18,457 nucleotides of DNA from JAAYYM01 sp964483545 (GCA_964483545.1 CAZACC010000040.1:1-18457), one strand, 5' to 3'; shown: positions 1 to 7,518, counted from the stretch's first letter. Numbers and translations are program-made. The notes: generated by a model from the letters alone, not told the origin.

Positions 1-676
1 TTGTGTCAAATTCTTTTTCAAACTGTTCTTCTATGATCTGTTTCATAGACACCATCAGGAGATTGATATCCAGTGGGCTGACGCCTGTTTCTTTGACAGA
101 ATCCTGACGGAATACACTTACTGTATAGTAGGGGGCATCTAGCTGCATTCCATATGAGAGTTCATAATCCTTGATCTGCTGCACGTCTGTCAGCCTGCCT
201 TCTAAAAGCCCCATTATGAACTGCTCTTTCAAGAGTGGTACGCTTTCCAAATAATACTTTTCCAAACGCTCTACATTTCTTTTCTGGTCAAGCTCCTCAT
301 CTAGACGTTCCTTGATGCGAGCAAAGACCTTCTTCAGCTCAGATGCATCAATCGGCTTCAAGATATATTCCTCAGCTTCGAGTTTGATGGCTTCTTTTGC
401 ATACTCAAATTCATCATATCCGGAGAAAATCACGATCTTGGTTCCAGAGATTCTTTCTTTCAACTTCTTACAGAAGGTCAAGCCATCCATAAAGGGCATC
501 TGGATATCCGTGATCACGACATCAGGACAGAGCTTCTCTACCTTTTCCAGGGCTTCTTCTCCGTTTTCTGCATAATCAACAATCTGAAAGCCGACTGACG
601 CCCAGTCTACTCTTCTGATAATTGCTTCACGCACCTCTTCTTCATCGTCAACCAGTATGACACTGTAAAGACTCAT
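1..676 (-). CDS. Response regulator, YesN/AraC type (partial, C-terminus beyond left edge)
   Basis: The 225 visible codons begin with a complete receiver (REC) domain. The acidic pair is D10-D11, the phospho-acceptor is D57 in the ITDIQMPFMDG stretch, the switch Ser is S85 and the conserved Lys is K107 in ILKPID. After residue about 120 comes a Glu/Lys-rich helical linker, as in YesN-like regulators (COG4753), whose AraC-type DNA-binding domain sits at the C-terminus and would lie off the window. The ATG at 676 follows a good GGAGG site seven bases upstream. The gene starts 26 bp after the stop of the sugar-binding lipoprotein, on the same strand, so the two are probably co-transcribed. In related Clostridia such pairs accompany a membrane histidine kinase, so one may follow beyond the left edge (inference). 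The N-terminal half is clear; the output domain is unseen. Confidence 0.9.
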   Translation of the reverse strand, partial: MSLYSVILVDDEEEVREAIIRRVDWASVGFQIVDYAENGEEALEKVEKLCPDVVITDIQMPFMDGLTFCKKLKERISGTKIVIFSGYDEFEYAKEAIKLEAEEYILKPIDASELKKVFARIKERLDEELDQKRNVERLEKYYLESVPLLKEQFIMGLLEGRLTDVQQIKDYELSYGMQLDAPYYTVSVFRQDSVKETGVSPLDINLLMVSMKQIIEEQFEKEFDT

Positions 677-702
677 CTTGATACCTCCATCAAGAAACCA
701 TA

Positions 703-1875
703 TTATTTCATCAATTGTACTTTTGTATAATATCCACCATCTATCAATATTTTTTCATAGTTATCCACATCTACGGTAATGGATGTACATAAAAACGAGG
801 GAACAAACATTTTTCCATTACTATATTTATGTGTATCATTAATTTCAGGAATCGCTCCCTCCAATACAGCCTGCACCATCGTCACGCATTTCGATGACAG
901 GACACGGGTATCCTTATAGATGGTCATCGCCTGGGAACCATTCATAATATTCTTGACGGCCAGTCTCTCTGCATCCTGCCCCGTAATCAGTGGCCACTCC
1001 CTGCCCGGCTCATAGTCATGGGATAATAATGCTGTTTTGATTCCATATGCAAATCCGTCAAATGCAGAACATGCAATGTCTAGTTGATCCTCCGTATAGT
1101 ACTCATCCAGATATGCAGTGCACCGCTCCTTTGCAGTTTCCTGAGACCAACGCAGGATGCAGGTATCCTCAAAAGAAGTCAGACCTGATCTGCAAATCAG
1201 TGTACCGTCCTCCAGATATGGCTGCAAAATCTCCATGATTCCATTATATAAGTAAAGAGCATTATTATCATCTGGAGAACCCATAAAAAACTCAATACTA
1301 TAACTGTCTCCGTCTCTAGATGCCTTTTTAAGATTCTTTTCCTCTTCCACATACCTTCCGATTAGTATCCCAATCGCTTCATTATCAAAAGAAGCATAAT
1401 ATGAAATCGCATCCGTTCCCATCAGAAGACGATCATAAGCAATAACAGGGATTCCTTCTCCCTTTGCCTGATCGAGTACATCTATCAGTGCTTCTGAATC
1501 AATTGATGCGATCACAAGACAATCTGCATCATTTTCAATCATATTATTGATTTGCTCAATCTGAGTCTCGATATCATCCTCTGCATACTGCAGATCTACC
1601 TCATAACCAAGCACCTCTAGTTTTGCTTTCATATTCGCACCGTCATCCAGCCAGCGCTCTGAAGAACTGGTCGGCATGGCAACACCTACTCGCTTCATCT
1701 CTGCTGTTAACTGTTTTTCGTTAACCTGGTCTGATACAGACTCCAGCTGAAGCTCTTCTGCCTGCTCTAAAATAGGAGACTGAATGTCAGATTCCAGCGT
1801 ACCTGAAGAGACACACCCTGTCAGAATGGATGTGAAAAGCAGGATTATGAAAATCAACCGAGTTTTATTCTGCAT
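703..1875 (-). CDS. ChvE/XylF-like sugar-binding lipoprotein
   Basis: This 390-residue protein starts with a lipoprotein signal peptide: basic start, hydrophobic stretch, lipobox LTGC with C21 as the lipidated residue. An acidic linker to about residue 60 is followed by a type I periplasmic-binding fold (peripBP_4). The MPTSSSERW stretch, the VIASIDSEAL stretch and the IPVIAYDRL stretch are typical of ChvE/XylF-type aldose-binding proteins. It is probably anchored on the outside of the membrane and binds a monosaccharide such as galactose, arabinose or xylose. No permease or ATPase adjoins it; the next gene is a response regulator, so a role as a sensing partner of a two-component system is more likely than plain transport (inference). 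ATG at 1875 has a GAGAGG site. The leader contains tandem hairpin repeats. Confidence 0.88.
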   Translation of the reverse strand: MQNKTRLIFIILLFTSILTGCVSSGTLESDIQSPILEQAEELQLESVSDQVNEKQLTAEMKRVGVAMPTSSSERWLDDGANMKAKLEVLGYEVDLQYAEDDIETQIEQINNMIENDADCLVIASIDSEALIDVLDQAKGEGIPVIAYDRLLMGTDAISYYASFDNEAIGILIGRYVEEEKNLKKASRDGDSYSIEFFMGSPDDNNALYLYNGIMEILQPYLEDGTLICRSGLTSFEDTCILRWSQETAKERCTAYLDEYYTEDQLDIACSAFDGFAYGIKTALLSHDYEPGREWPLITGQDAERLAVKNIMNGSQAMTIYKDTRVLSSKCVTMVQAVLEGAIPEINDTHKYSNGKMFVPSFLCTSITVDVDNYEKILIDGGYYTKVQLMK

Positions 1876-1885
1876 TCGTTAGCCT

Positions 1886-1990
1886 CTCTCCCTTGATTGT
1901 ATTATCAAGGGTATCTCACTTCGTGAGAACTCTCCCTTGATTGTATTATCAAGGGTATCTCACTTCGTGAGAACTCTCCCTTGATTGTAT
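1886..1990. repeat. Tandem 44-bp repeat, two full units plus a partial third, each with two hairpins
   Basis: Unit 1 is 1886-1929, unit 2 is 1930-1973 and a partial unit is 1974-1990; the two full units are identical. Each holds two perfect inverted repeats: CCCTTGA/TCAAGGG (7-bp stem, 8-nt loop) and TCTCAC/GTGAGA (6-bp stem, 3-nt loop). In the minus-strand transcript the second loop is GAA closed by C-G, a compact triloop. The array lies between the galT terminator and the start of the lipoprotein gene, with the last hairpin ending a few bases before its ribosome site. No spacers are present, so this is not a CRISPR array. Confidence 0.9.
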
Positions 1991-2012
1991 CAATAAAAAT
2001 CAGCCACCGCAA
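1984..2012 (-). promoter_or_regulatory. Candidate promoter for the lipoprotein/response-regulator pair
   Basis: On the minus strand TTGCGG (2012-2007) and TACAAT (1989-1984) are 17 bp apart, and a TG one base before the -10 makes it an extended -10. The -35 lies inside the right arm of the galT terminator, and transcription would start near 1977, placing both full 44-bp repeats in the leader. The -35 matches poorly (TTG only), so read-through from galKT remains an alternative. Confidence 0.35.
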
Positions 2013-2047
2013 TATATCGTTTACTGCGATGGCATGTTTTATTGATA
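1989..2047 (-). terminator. Rho-independent terminator of galK-galT
   Basis: Read on the minus strand, GCCATCGCA (2033-2025) pairs with TGCGGTGGC (2011-2003) in a 9-bp stem with one T-G wobble, followed by TGATTTTTATT. An outer 11-bp perfect inverted repeat (1989-1999 with 2037-2047) can extend the structure. It begins 15 bp after the galT stop. Confidence 0.8.
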
Positions 2048-2061
2048 AGATTAAATTATTT

Positions 2062-3567
2062 TTACAAGATAGAAACAAACCGATCAAAATAACTTCTTCC
2101 ATCTGGGGTACATTTGAAGACTCCTGCATCTTCTAATACACCAACAAATACCTTTCCTGTTTCATGCTTCAGGATCTCCATAATATTGTCCTGATTGATA
2201 TCATGATAGTCAGGCAAAAATGCATCTACCCAGTCAGCATGCTTTTCCAGCATTTCATTGGAGCGGATATCTTTTTTCTCCAGGATATACTCTGCCAACA
2301 GTGCGAGTTCATCACGTAGTCTGGATGGCAGAATCGCCAGACCCATTACCTCGATTGCACCAATATTTTCTTTCTTGATATGATGGTACTCATTTCTCGG
2401 ATGATAAACGCCCAATGGTCTGTCTTCTGTCGTAATATTATTGCGCAGTACTAGATCTAGCTCATAGTCCTCACCACGCCGTCTTGCAATCGGAGTAATC
2501 GTATTATGTCTGACGTCACCTGTATAAGCATAGATAAATGCCTCTTTATCTGTATACTCTCGCCATGTACTCAGTATATGGGAAGCCAGATGAACCAGAC
2601 GACTCTGGTCTCTACCCTTGATGCGAATCACGGACATAGGCCATTTTAAGATGCCTGCCTCGATGTCTTCATAACCTGATATTGATATCTTCTTTTCAAT
2701 CTCTGCCCTTGCCATCGGCATCTCATAGCACCCACCCTGAAAGTGTTCATGACTGAGGATAGAGCCTCCCACAATCGGCAAATCTGCGTTAGAGCAGATC
2801 ATGTAATGAGGAAATTGACGAAGAAAATCAAAAAATTTCTCAAATACCGACCTATCAATTGTCATCGGTACATGTTCTTTATTTAACACGATACAATGCT
2901 CATTATAATACACATAAGGAGAATATTGAAAGCCCCACGGCTGTCCACAGATTGTAATCGGTATGATACGATGATTTTCTCTGGCTGGATGATTCATTCG
3001 CCCTGCATAGCCTTCATTTTCAATACAGAGTAAACATTTCGGATACCCTGACTGCTTTGCTCTGCCTGCTGCCGCAATGGCTTTTGGATCCTTTTCTGGC
3101 TTGGAAAGATTGATGGTGATATCAATCGAACCATACTCGGTCTCGGCAACCCATTTGATATCCTTTTCTATACGGTAGCGTCTAATATAGTCGGAGTCCT
3201 GAGACAGTTTATAATAGTAGTCCGTCGCTTCCTTGGGGCTATTCTCATATTTTTTCCGAAAGGTATGAATGACTTCACTCGGATTTGGCACGAGGCAGTT
3301 CATAATCCTTGTATCAAACAAATCTCTGTAAACCACACCATTATCCTCAATGATGCCCTGTTCATATGCATAATCACAGATATCGCTTAAAATCATTTCC
3401 AAAGACAATTTCTCTGATTGCGGTATATCTGAAGATTCCTCGTAATCATCCAGACGCAGCAAATCTAAGAGCAGATTGATCGTATAAATCCTGTCTTCCT
3501 CTTGAATCAAGCCGCAGTGTAGTCCATATGCTGCTAATGCTACTATTGATTGATTAATCATTTCCAT
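2062..3567 (-). CDS. galT: Galactose-1-phosphate uridylyltransferase, class II
   Basis: It transfers UMP from UDP-glucose to galactose-1-phosphate, the second step of the Leloir pathway, in the cytoplasm. The length of about 500 residues and the GGSILSHEHFQGG stretch, with the catalytic H-x-H-x-Q (about H273, H275, Q277), identify the class II form found in Firmicutes, which is longer than the E. coli-type enzyme. PIVGGSIL and the CLLC pair upstream also fit. The start is uncertain: AGGAGG at 3577-3572 is followed by ATGs at 3570, 3567 and 3561 (1, 4 and 10 bases away); I chose 3567. An upstream TTG at 3582 overlaps the galK stop and lies before the ribosome site, so it is unlikely. The ribosome site directly follows the galK stop, so galK and galT are tightly coupled. 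No galE is in view. Confidence 0.95.
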   Translation of the reverse strand: MEMINQSIVALAAYGLHCGLIQEEDRIYTINLLLDLLRLDDYEESSDIPQSEKLSLEMILSDICDYAYEQGIIEDNGVVYRDLFDTRIMNCLVPNPSEVIHTFRKKYENSPKEATDYYYKLSQDSDYIRRYRIEKDIKWVAETEYGSIDITINLSKPEKDPKAIAAAGRAKQSGYPKCLLCIENEGYAGRMNHPARENHRIIPITICGQPWGFQYSPYVYYNEHCIVLNKEHVPMTIDRSVFEKFFDFLRQFPHYMICSNADLPIVGGSILSHEHFQGGCYEMPMARAEIEKKISISGYEDIEAGILKWPMSVIRIKGRDQSRLVHLASHILSTWREYTDKEAFIYAYTGDVRHNTITPIARRRGEDYELDLVLRNNITTEDRPLGVYHPRNEYHHIKKENIGAIEVMGLAILPSRLRDELALLAEYILEKKDIRSNEMLEKHADWVDAFLPDYHDINQDNIMEILKHETGKVFVGVLEDAGVFKCTPDGRSYFDRFVSIL

Positions 3568-3578
3568 CATTCCTCCTC

Positions 3579-4865
3579 TCAACCGCCAATCACTCTGATA
3601 CCACCATATTTGCGAATCTTTAGTACATGACAGCTGCCTTTTCCAAAGTAATATTCCATTGTTGCTTTGTATGCGTCCACAGCATCATTTTTGATAAATA
3701 CCTGTATCGTTCCTGCAAAACCCCCTCCGTGTACACGACAGACACCGTTGCTTCCAAGCTCCTTCTCACTGAGTGCCAGCGCCACTGGGATACTCTGATT
3801 TTCAAAATCCATATTGGCATATACATTCTGCAAATACTTATAAGAGCTGTTGCCTGATTGTCTGATTAGTTCTTTAAACTTTGCAAACTGATTGCTACGC
3901 AGTGCCTCAACTTCTTCTCGAACACGTCTGTTATCATCATAAAAATGAATGGCACGTAGTATACATCTGTCACCGACTACTTGCCTAATCTTCGGTATTT
4001 CTTTATAAAAATCCATCTCACTAACCTGTGTCAAATATTCTTTTTCAAAGTATGCTGCTACCTTTTTCATATCAATCGGAATCGCTGAATACTCTCCTGA
4101 TAGATCCGCATGGGAACCTTTGGTATCTACAATACATAGGCTATGGTCAAACTGCTCAAAATCAAGTGCTAATTTATCAATCTTTGGATTTTCATTGTCT
4201 GTAAAGTCGATATGCACCAGACTGCCGACTGAAGATGCCATCTGATCCATTAATCCACTCATCTTATCAAAATATTTGTTCTCTGCATACTGACCAGCCT
4301 GTGCGATTAAAATCGGGCTGATCTGCATCTGATTGTACATCCCAGAAATTGCTGTACCAAGTACCACCTCAAAAGCAGCCGATGATGATAATCCGGAGCC
4401 ACCTAGCACATCACTTGTCATAAATATATTCATCCCTTCAACCAGATACCCTCTTTCCTCAAGGCAATTACATACACCCCTGACCAAAGTAATACTTGTA
4501 TTGGCTTCTTCCACGCGTTTTCGATAATCTCCGACTGCAATTGCAGGAATATCAATGTCATCTGATACAATCTTGATCTTATCCTCAGCATTCTTGCCAA
4601 CTACTGCTATAATGTCAAGATTAACTGCTGCCGCCAGAACCTCACCATGCTGGTGATCTGTATGATTGCCACCTACCTCTGTCCTGCCTGGTGCACTGTA
4701 TATATCCACACTGCTCTCTCCATACAATGTCTCAAATTCCTTGATTGCCTTGATATATCGTGCCCTCTGATCGTTTAGTACCTTAGGATCTACATAAATA
4801 TCCAGCAGTAGATTATCATACTCCTGCCGGTCAAACTCTGCGATTAATTGTTTTGTATTTTTCAT
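3579..4865 (-). CDS. galK: Galactokinase (GHMP kinase)
   Basis: It phosphorylates alpha-D-galactose at C1 with ATP, the entry step of the Leloir pathway. All three GHMP motifs are visible: the sugar-binding signature PGRTEVGGNHTDHQHG at residues 59-74, the ATP-binding GGSGLSSSAA loop at 155-164, and the C-terminal CRVHGGGFAGT motif near 380-390. At 428 residues it is longer than the usual enzyme of about 390, because of an N-terminal extension of about 30 residues before the DIYSAPGRTE stretch; this form is seen in Clostridia. The ATG at 4865 has an AGGAGG site (4877-4872) six bases upstream. The gene leads a galK-galT operon under the divergent promoter region and is presumably controlled by the GalR-like repressor encoded opposite. 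Confidence 0.96.
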   Translation of the reverse strand: MKNTKQLIAEFDRQEYDNLLLDIYVDPKVLNDQRARYIKAIKEFETLYGESSVDIYSAPGRTEVGGNHTDHQHGEVLAAAVNLDIIAVVGKNAEDKIKIVSDDIDIPAIAVGDYRKRVEEANTSITLVRGVCNCLEERGYLVEGMNIFMTSDVLGGSGLSSSAAFEVVLGTAISGMYNQMQISPILIAQAGQYAENKYFDKMSGLMDQMASSVGSLVHIDFTDNENPKIDKLALDFEQFDHSLCIVDTKGSHADLSGEYSAIPIDMKKVAAYFEKEYLTQVSEMDFYKEIPKIRQVVGDRCILRAIHFYDDNRRVREEVEALRSNQFAKFKELIRQSGNSSYKYLQNVYANMDFENQSIPVALALSEKELGSNGVCRVHGGGFAGTIQVFIKNDAVDAYKATMEYYFGKGSCHVLKIRKYGGIRVIGG

Positions 4866-4881
4866 GACGAACCTCCTGATA

Positions 4882-4910
4882 TTGACAAGCGAACTTGTTT
4901 ATGATATGTT
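4882..4910 (+). promoter_or_regulatory. Candidate promoter of the GalR-like repressor gene
   Basis: TTGACA (4882-4887) and TATGTT (4905-4910) are separated by 17 bp on the plus strand. The -10 overlaps operator 1, which would make the gene self-repressing. The leader would be about 114 nt. Confidence 0.4.
4885..4898. other. Small UUCG-loop hairpin in the galK leader
   Basis: In the galK transcript ACAAG and CUUGU pair around a UUCG tetraloop, ending a few bases before the ribosome site. The 5-bp stem is short; it may stabilise the mRNA or modulate translation. Confidence 0.4.
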
Positions 4911-4920
4911 TACTAAACAT
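4906..4920. promoter_or_regulatory. LacI/GalR-type operator 1
   Basis: ATGTTTACTAAACAT is a perfect 7+1+7 palindrome of the kind bound by LacI-family dimers. It sits between galK and the repressor gene, about 14-28 bases downstream of the predicted galK transcription start, where binding would block transcription. Confidence 0.75.
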
Positions 4921-4940
4921 TACTACACTTTACTATATTC

Positions 4941-4969
4941 AGACTATCATTTACACGATTCTAAGTCAA
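4941..4969 (-). promoter_or_regulatory. Candidate galK-galT promoter
   Basis: On the minus strand TTGACT (4969-4964) is 17 bp from TAGTCT (4946-4941), which is preceded by TG one base away (extended -10). Transcription would start near 4934, just upstream of operator 1. Confidence 0.55.
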
Positions 4970-5005
4970 TCGTTTTAAGTCTGATTGCCTAGTAAAACCT
5001 TTCCT

Positions 5006-5020
5006 ATTGTTTACTAAAAG
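5006..5020. promoter_or_regulatory. LacI/GalR-type operator 2 overlapping the repressor's ribosome site
   Basis: ATTGTTTACTAAAAG shares the TTTACTAAA core and most flanking bases with operator 1; the two centres are 101 bp apart. It directly abuts the AGGAGG of the repressor gene, consistent with autoregulation and possibly looping. Confidence 0.6.
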
Positions 5021-5030
5021 GAGGACTCGT

Positions 5031-6047
5031 ATGCCTACCATTAGAGAAGTAGCCAAAGCTGCCAGTGTTTCTCCCGGTGCAGTCTCTAGGATTCTGAATC
5101 ATGATATCACATTAAACGTCTCCGAACCAACTAGACAAAGAGTTCTGGCTATTGCACAGGAAATGAATTATATCAAGAAAAGTACTGGTAAACAGGTTAA
5201 AAGCACACTCACAATCGGCATCCTGCAATGGTATTCTATCCGGCAGGAATTGGAGGATCCCTACTATCTATCAATCCGACTTGGAGCTGAGAAGTACTGT
5301 TCTGAGCATAGTATTAATGTCGTCCGTGCATTTCGAGGAGATGCAGATTACTCTGCTTTAAAGGGAGTAAACGGTCTAATCTGTATCGGTAAGTTTGCAG
5401 AAAATGAAATTGAGACCTTTTCTCGCATTTGCCCTAACTTTATACTGGTAGATATGCATACAACACGTATTTTGCACAACTGTATGACCTTAGATTTTCT
5501 GCATGCCACAACGGATGCACTGGATTACCTAATCTCACTTGGTCATAAAAAAGTCGGCTATTTGGGTGGCAAAGAATATATTTCAGAAAACACCGTCTAT
5601 TTTGAACAGCGTAAATCCGTTTTTGAGGCCTACTGTAAAGAAAAGGGACTCTGTTATGAACCCTATGTTTTTGAAGCTTCCTATTCCATTGAATCCGGAT
5701 ATCAGATGATGTCTGAACTTTTACAACAAGAAGATCTGCCGACAGCCATCTTCACTGCAAGTGATGCCATTGCTCTTGGTGCAATCCGCGCCCTGAATGA
5801 AAGAGGACTGCATGTCCCGAATGATATTTCTATCATTGGCTTTGATAATATCAATGCCTCCGCCTACACCAATCCGCCTCTGACTACCGTCAATGCACCA
5901 ACCGAGCTGATGGGGGAGTATGCCGCAAATTTTATCATGACATCCTTGTCACTTTATCGACAATACCATATTCCAATGCAGATGATGCTGCCTTGCTCAC
6001 TGATCAAACGCGGATCCTGTCGGGATATATACAATACAACATTATAG
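5031..6047 (+). CDS. LacI/GalR-family repressor (probable regulator of galK-galT)
   Basis: The 338-residue product has an N-terminal LacI-type helix-turn-helix (residues 1-50; IREVAKAASVSPGAVSRILN) followed by a periplasmic-binding-like effector domain, ending with the family-typical segment IIGFDNINASAYTNPPLTTV and a C-terminal LIKRGS. The ATG at 5031 is chosen because AGGAGG ends six bases before it; a TTG at 5007 lies upstream of that site and is rejected. It is divergent from galK, and the shared intergenic region carries two matching palindromes, so it very likely represses galK-galT and itself with galactose or a derivative as inducer (inference). Its last two codons and stop overlap the end of the convergent YaiI-family gene. 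Confidence 0.93.
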   Translation: MPTIREVAKAASVSPGAVSRILNHDITLNVSEPTRQRVLAIAQEMNYIKKSTGKQVKSTLTIGILQWYSIRQELEDPYYLSIRLGAEKYCSEHSINVVRAFRGDADYSALKGVNGLICIGKFAENEIETFSRICPNFILVDMHTTRILHNCMTLDFLHATTDALDYLISLGHKKVGYLGGKEYISENTVYFEQRKSVFEAYCKEKGLCYEPYVFEASYSIESGYQMMSELLQQEDLPTAIFTASDAIALGAIRALNERGLHVPNDISIIGFDNINASAYTNPPLTTVNAPTELMGEYAANFIMTSLSLYRQYHIPMQMMLPCSLIKRGSCRDIYNTTL

Positions 6048-6485
6048 ATATTTTTGAATCAGCTTCTCAAAAGATTCCTCGAACCGTCTATCATCATCGG
6101 CGGTTCTTTTTGATGGTCCCTTCACATGACTTCTGCTGTTTGATCTTCGGATTTTCTTGCAAATGTCACGTTCCATCAACAACTGATCGATATTGTCATT
6201 TGTGTACCATCTGCCAGACTGGTGGATGGCATAGGCACCCTTACCCAAAACCATCGCTGCCACCCCATAATCTTGACTGACTACGATATCTCCTTTTTGG
6301 CATATGTTCGTCAATGCGAAATCTACTGCATCTGCTCCGGCACTGATGACCTTGACCTCACTATAATCTGAAGACAGCATATGATTTGTATCACACATAA
6401 GTGTTACCGGCAGTTCATGCTTTCTTGCCACTCGCTCTACGATCCTAGTTACCGGACAAGCATCTGCATCTACATAAATTTTCAA
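6042..6485 (-). CDS. UPF0178 (DUF188) protein, YaiI/YqxD family
   Basis: The 147-residue product matches the YaiI/YqxD family throughout: N-terminal YVDADACPV (D6, D8, C10), central VSQDYGVA, and the conserved ALAKGAYAIHQ-like segment (here VLGKGAYAIHQSG). The family has a PIN-like fold with conserved acidic residues, and its cellular role is not settled. The start is a TTG at 6485, supported by AAGGAG seven bases upstream; no ATG precedes the conserved N-terminus. The gene is convergent with the LacI-family gene and overlaps its end by 6 bp. Its 3' part also encodes that gene's terminator on the other strand. Confidence 0.93.
   Translation of the reverse strand: MKIYVDADACPVTRIVERVARKHELPVTLMCDTNHMLSSDYSEVKVISAGADAVDFALTNICQKGDIVVSQDYGVAAMVLGKGAYAIHQSGRWYTNDNIDQLLMERDICKKIRRSNSRSHVKGPSKRTADDDRRFEESFEKLIQKYL
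6081..6111 (+). terminator. Terminator of the GalR-like gene, embedded in the convergent coding sequence
   Basis: GAACCG (6081-6086) pairs with CGGTTC (6101-6106), followed by five T. It begins 34 bp after the repressor's stop and lies inside the YaiI-family coding region (RTADDDRRFEES). The stem is only 6 bp with a 14-nt loop, so strength is moderate. Confidence 0.55.
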
Positions 6486-6544
6486 TAGAGTTCTCCTTTT
6501 CCCTCATCTATAACTATTTATTTATCATTATATTATGATTTTGG

Positions 6545-6575
6545 GGTCAAAGTATATAGAACTTTTATATTGACC
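6545..6575. repeat. Interrupted inverted repeat in the 6486-6712 intergenic region
   Basis: GGTCAA (6545-6550) pairs with TTGACC (6570-6575), with TATA/TATA inside after a 2-base offset. It lies between the divergent YaiI-family and DUF6062 genes, so it could be an operator for either. No regulator is identified. Confidence 0.4.
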
Positions 6576-6634
6576 TTAAAAAATCTAAATAAGCAGTGGA
6601 ACTAAAGCTAAAGAGAGAGACAGAAAGATGTTCA

Positions 6635-6663
6635 TTCTCAATCTGTTCGTTTTATGTTAAAAT
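6635..6663 (+). promoter_or_regulatory. Candidate promoter for the DUF6062 gene
   Basis: TTCTCA (6635-6640) is 17 bp from TAAAAT (6658-6663), which has a TG one base upstream (extended -10). Transcription would start near 6670, about 43 bp before the start codon. Confidence 0.5.
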
Positions 6664-6712
6664 CTACTAAGAACCATTGAATCTTTAAGGGATTTCTGAA
6701 AGGATGACCAAC

Positions 6713-7474
6713 ATGAAAGAAAAAATATACACCATCCCGTTAACCGATGCATTTATGGCAAATGACGAGTGCCCCTTCTGCTTTGTTGAACGAAAGTTAG
6801 AGCAGGATGCCATTGATTTTATATTGGGCAGTGCTTATATGGAAAGTGATATTCGGGAATCTACCGATCAGCTCGGCTTCTGTCGTCATCATTTTCAGAT
6901 GATGTACGATTACGGCAATTCCCTCGGAAATGCGCTAATGCTGAAAACACATATTATTAAAATGAACAAAGAACTGTCTTCTCACCTGAAATCCTATAAA
7001 GCTACCCCCTTAGGCGGACGCGGTCTCTTCGGAAGAAACAAGTCCTCTGAAAACAACAATTCCCTCTCTTCTTTTTTAGAAGAGAAGGAACAGACATGCT
7101 ATGTATGTAATTATTATAAGGAAACCTATGCTCGTTATTTAGATACATTCTTCTATATGTATAAGAATCATCCTGACTTTAAAGATATGATTCGAAACAG
7201 CAAGGGCTTTTGCCTGCATCATTTTAAGGATCTGATGAATGATGGTGAAAGAAGCCTAAATGAAAAGCAAAAGGCAGATCTCTACCCTCTGCTGTTTGAA
7301 CAGACAGAACAGAACATGAAGCGCATCGAGGAGGATATCTCCTGGTTCATCGATAAATTTGATTACCGTAACAAGGAAGCTGACTGGAAAAACTCCAGGG
7401 ATGCCCTTCCCCGCAGCATCCAGAAGCTCGTTGGTGGCTATCCTGCAGAGGAATCTTATAAAGACTCAAAATGA
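6713..7474 (+). CDS. DUF6062-family protein with duplicated Cys/His motifs
   Basis: Function is not known. The 253-residue soluble protein holds two similar modules: C20-PF-C23 then C57-R-H59-H60, and C129-YV-C132 then C167-L-H169-H170. The second pair of each module lies in nearly the same phrase (GFCRHHF, GFCLHHF), and the distances between the CxxC and the CxHH are 34 and 35 residues. This looks like an internal duplication with two possible metal sites, probably zinc (inference). A basic, Ser/Asn-rich linker (about 98-120) separates the modules. It resembles DUF6062 proteins of Lachnospiraceae. The ATG at 6713 lies 8 bases after AAAGGA; an ATG at 6704 overlaps that site and is disfavoured. 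The following small membrane protein has its own promoter signal. Confidence 0.8.
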   Translation: MKEKIYTIPLTDAFMANDECPFCFVERKLEQDAIDFILGSAYMESDIRESTDQLGFCRHHFQMMYDYGNSLGNALMLKTHIIKMNKELSSHLKSYKATPLGGRGLFGRNKSSENNNSLSSFLEEKEQTCYVCNYYKETYARYLDTFFYMYKNHPDFKDMIRNSKGFCLHHFKDLMNDGERSLNEKQKADLYPLLFEQTEQNMKRIEEDISWFIDKFDYRNKEADWKNSRDALPRSIQKLVGGYPAEESYKDSK

Positions 7475-7489
7475 TCCATATAGTTTTGT

Positions 7490-7518
7490 TTGCTTATTAT
7501 CTGTTGTTTTGCTACAAT
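7490..7518 (+). promoter_or_regulatory. Candidate promoter for the small membrane protein gene
   Basis: TTGCTT (7490-7495) is 17 bp from TACAAT (7513-7518), which has a TG one base upstream. It lies in the 89-bp gap after the DUF6062 gene. Confidence 0.5.

Noticed and set aside
1886..1990. CRISPR array
   Set aside because: The units are contiguous direct repeats with no spacers, and each contains two separate hairpins.
1905..2129. Minus-strand reading frame of 74 codons across the galT end, terminator and repeats
   Set aside because: It overlaps galT in another frame and consists mostly of terminator and repeat sequence; no family resemblance or ribosome site.
6713..7474. Thioredoxin-like redox protein because of CPFC and CYVC
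   Set aside because: The CxxC pairs are each matched by a later CxHH and there is no thioredoxin fold signature; metal binding is more likely.
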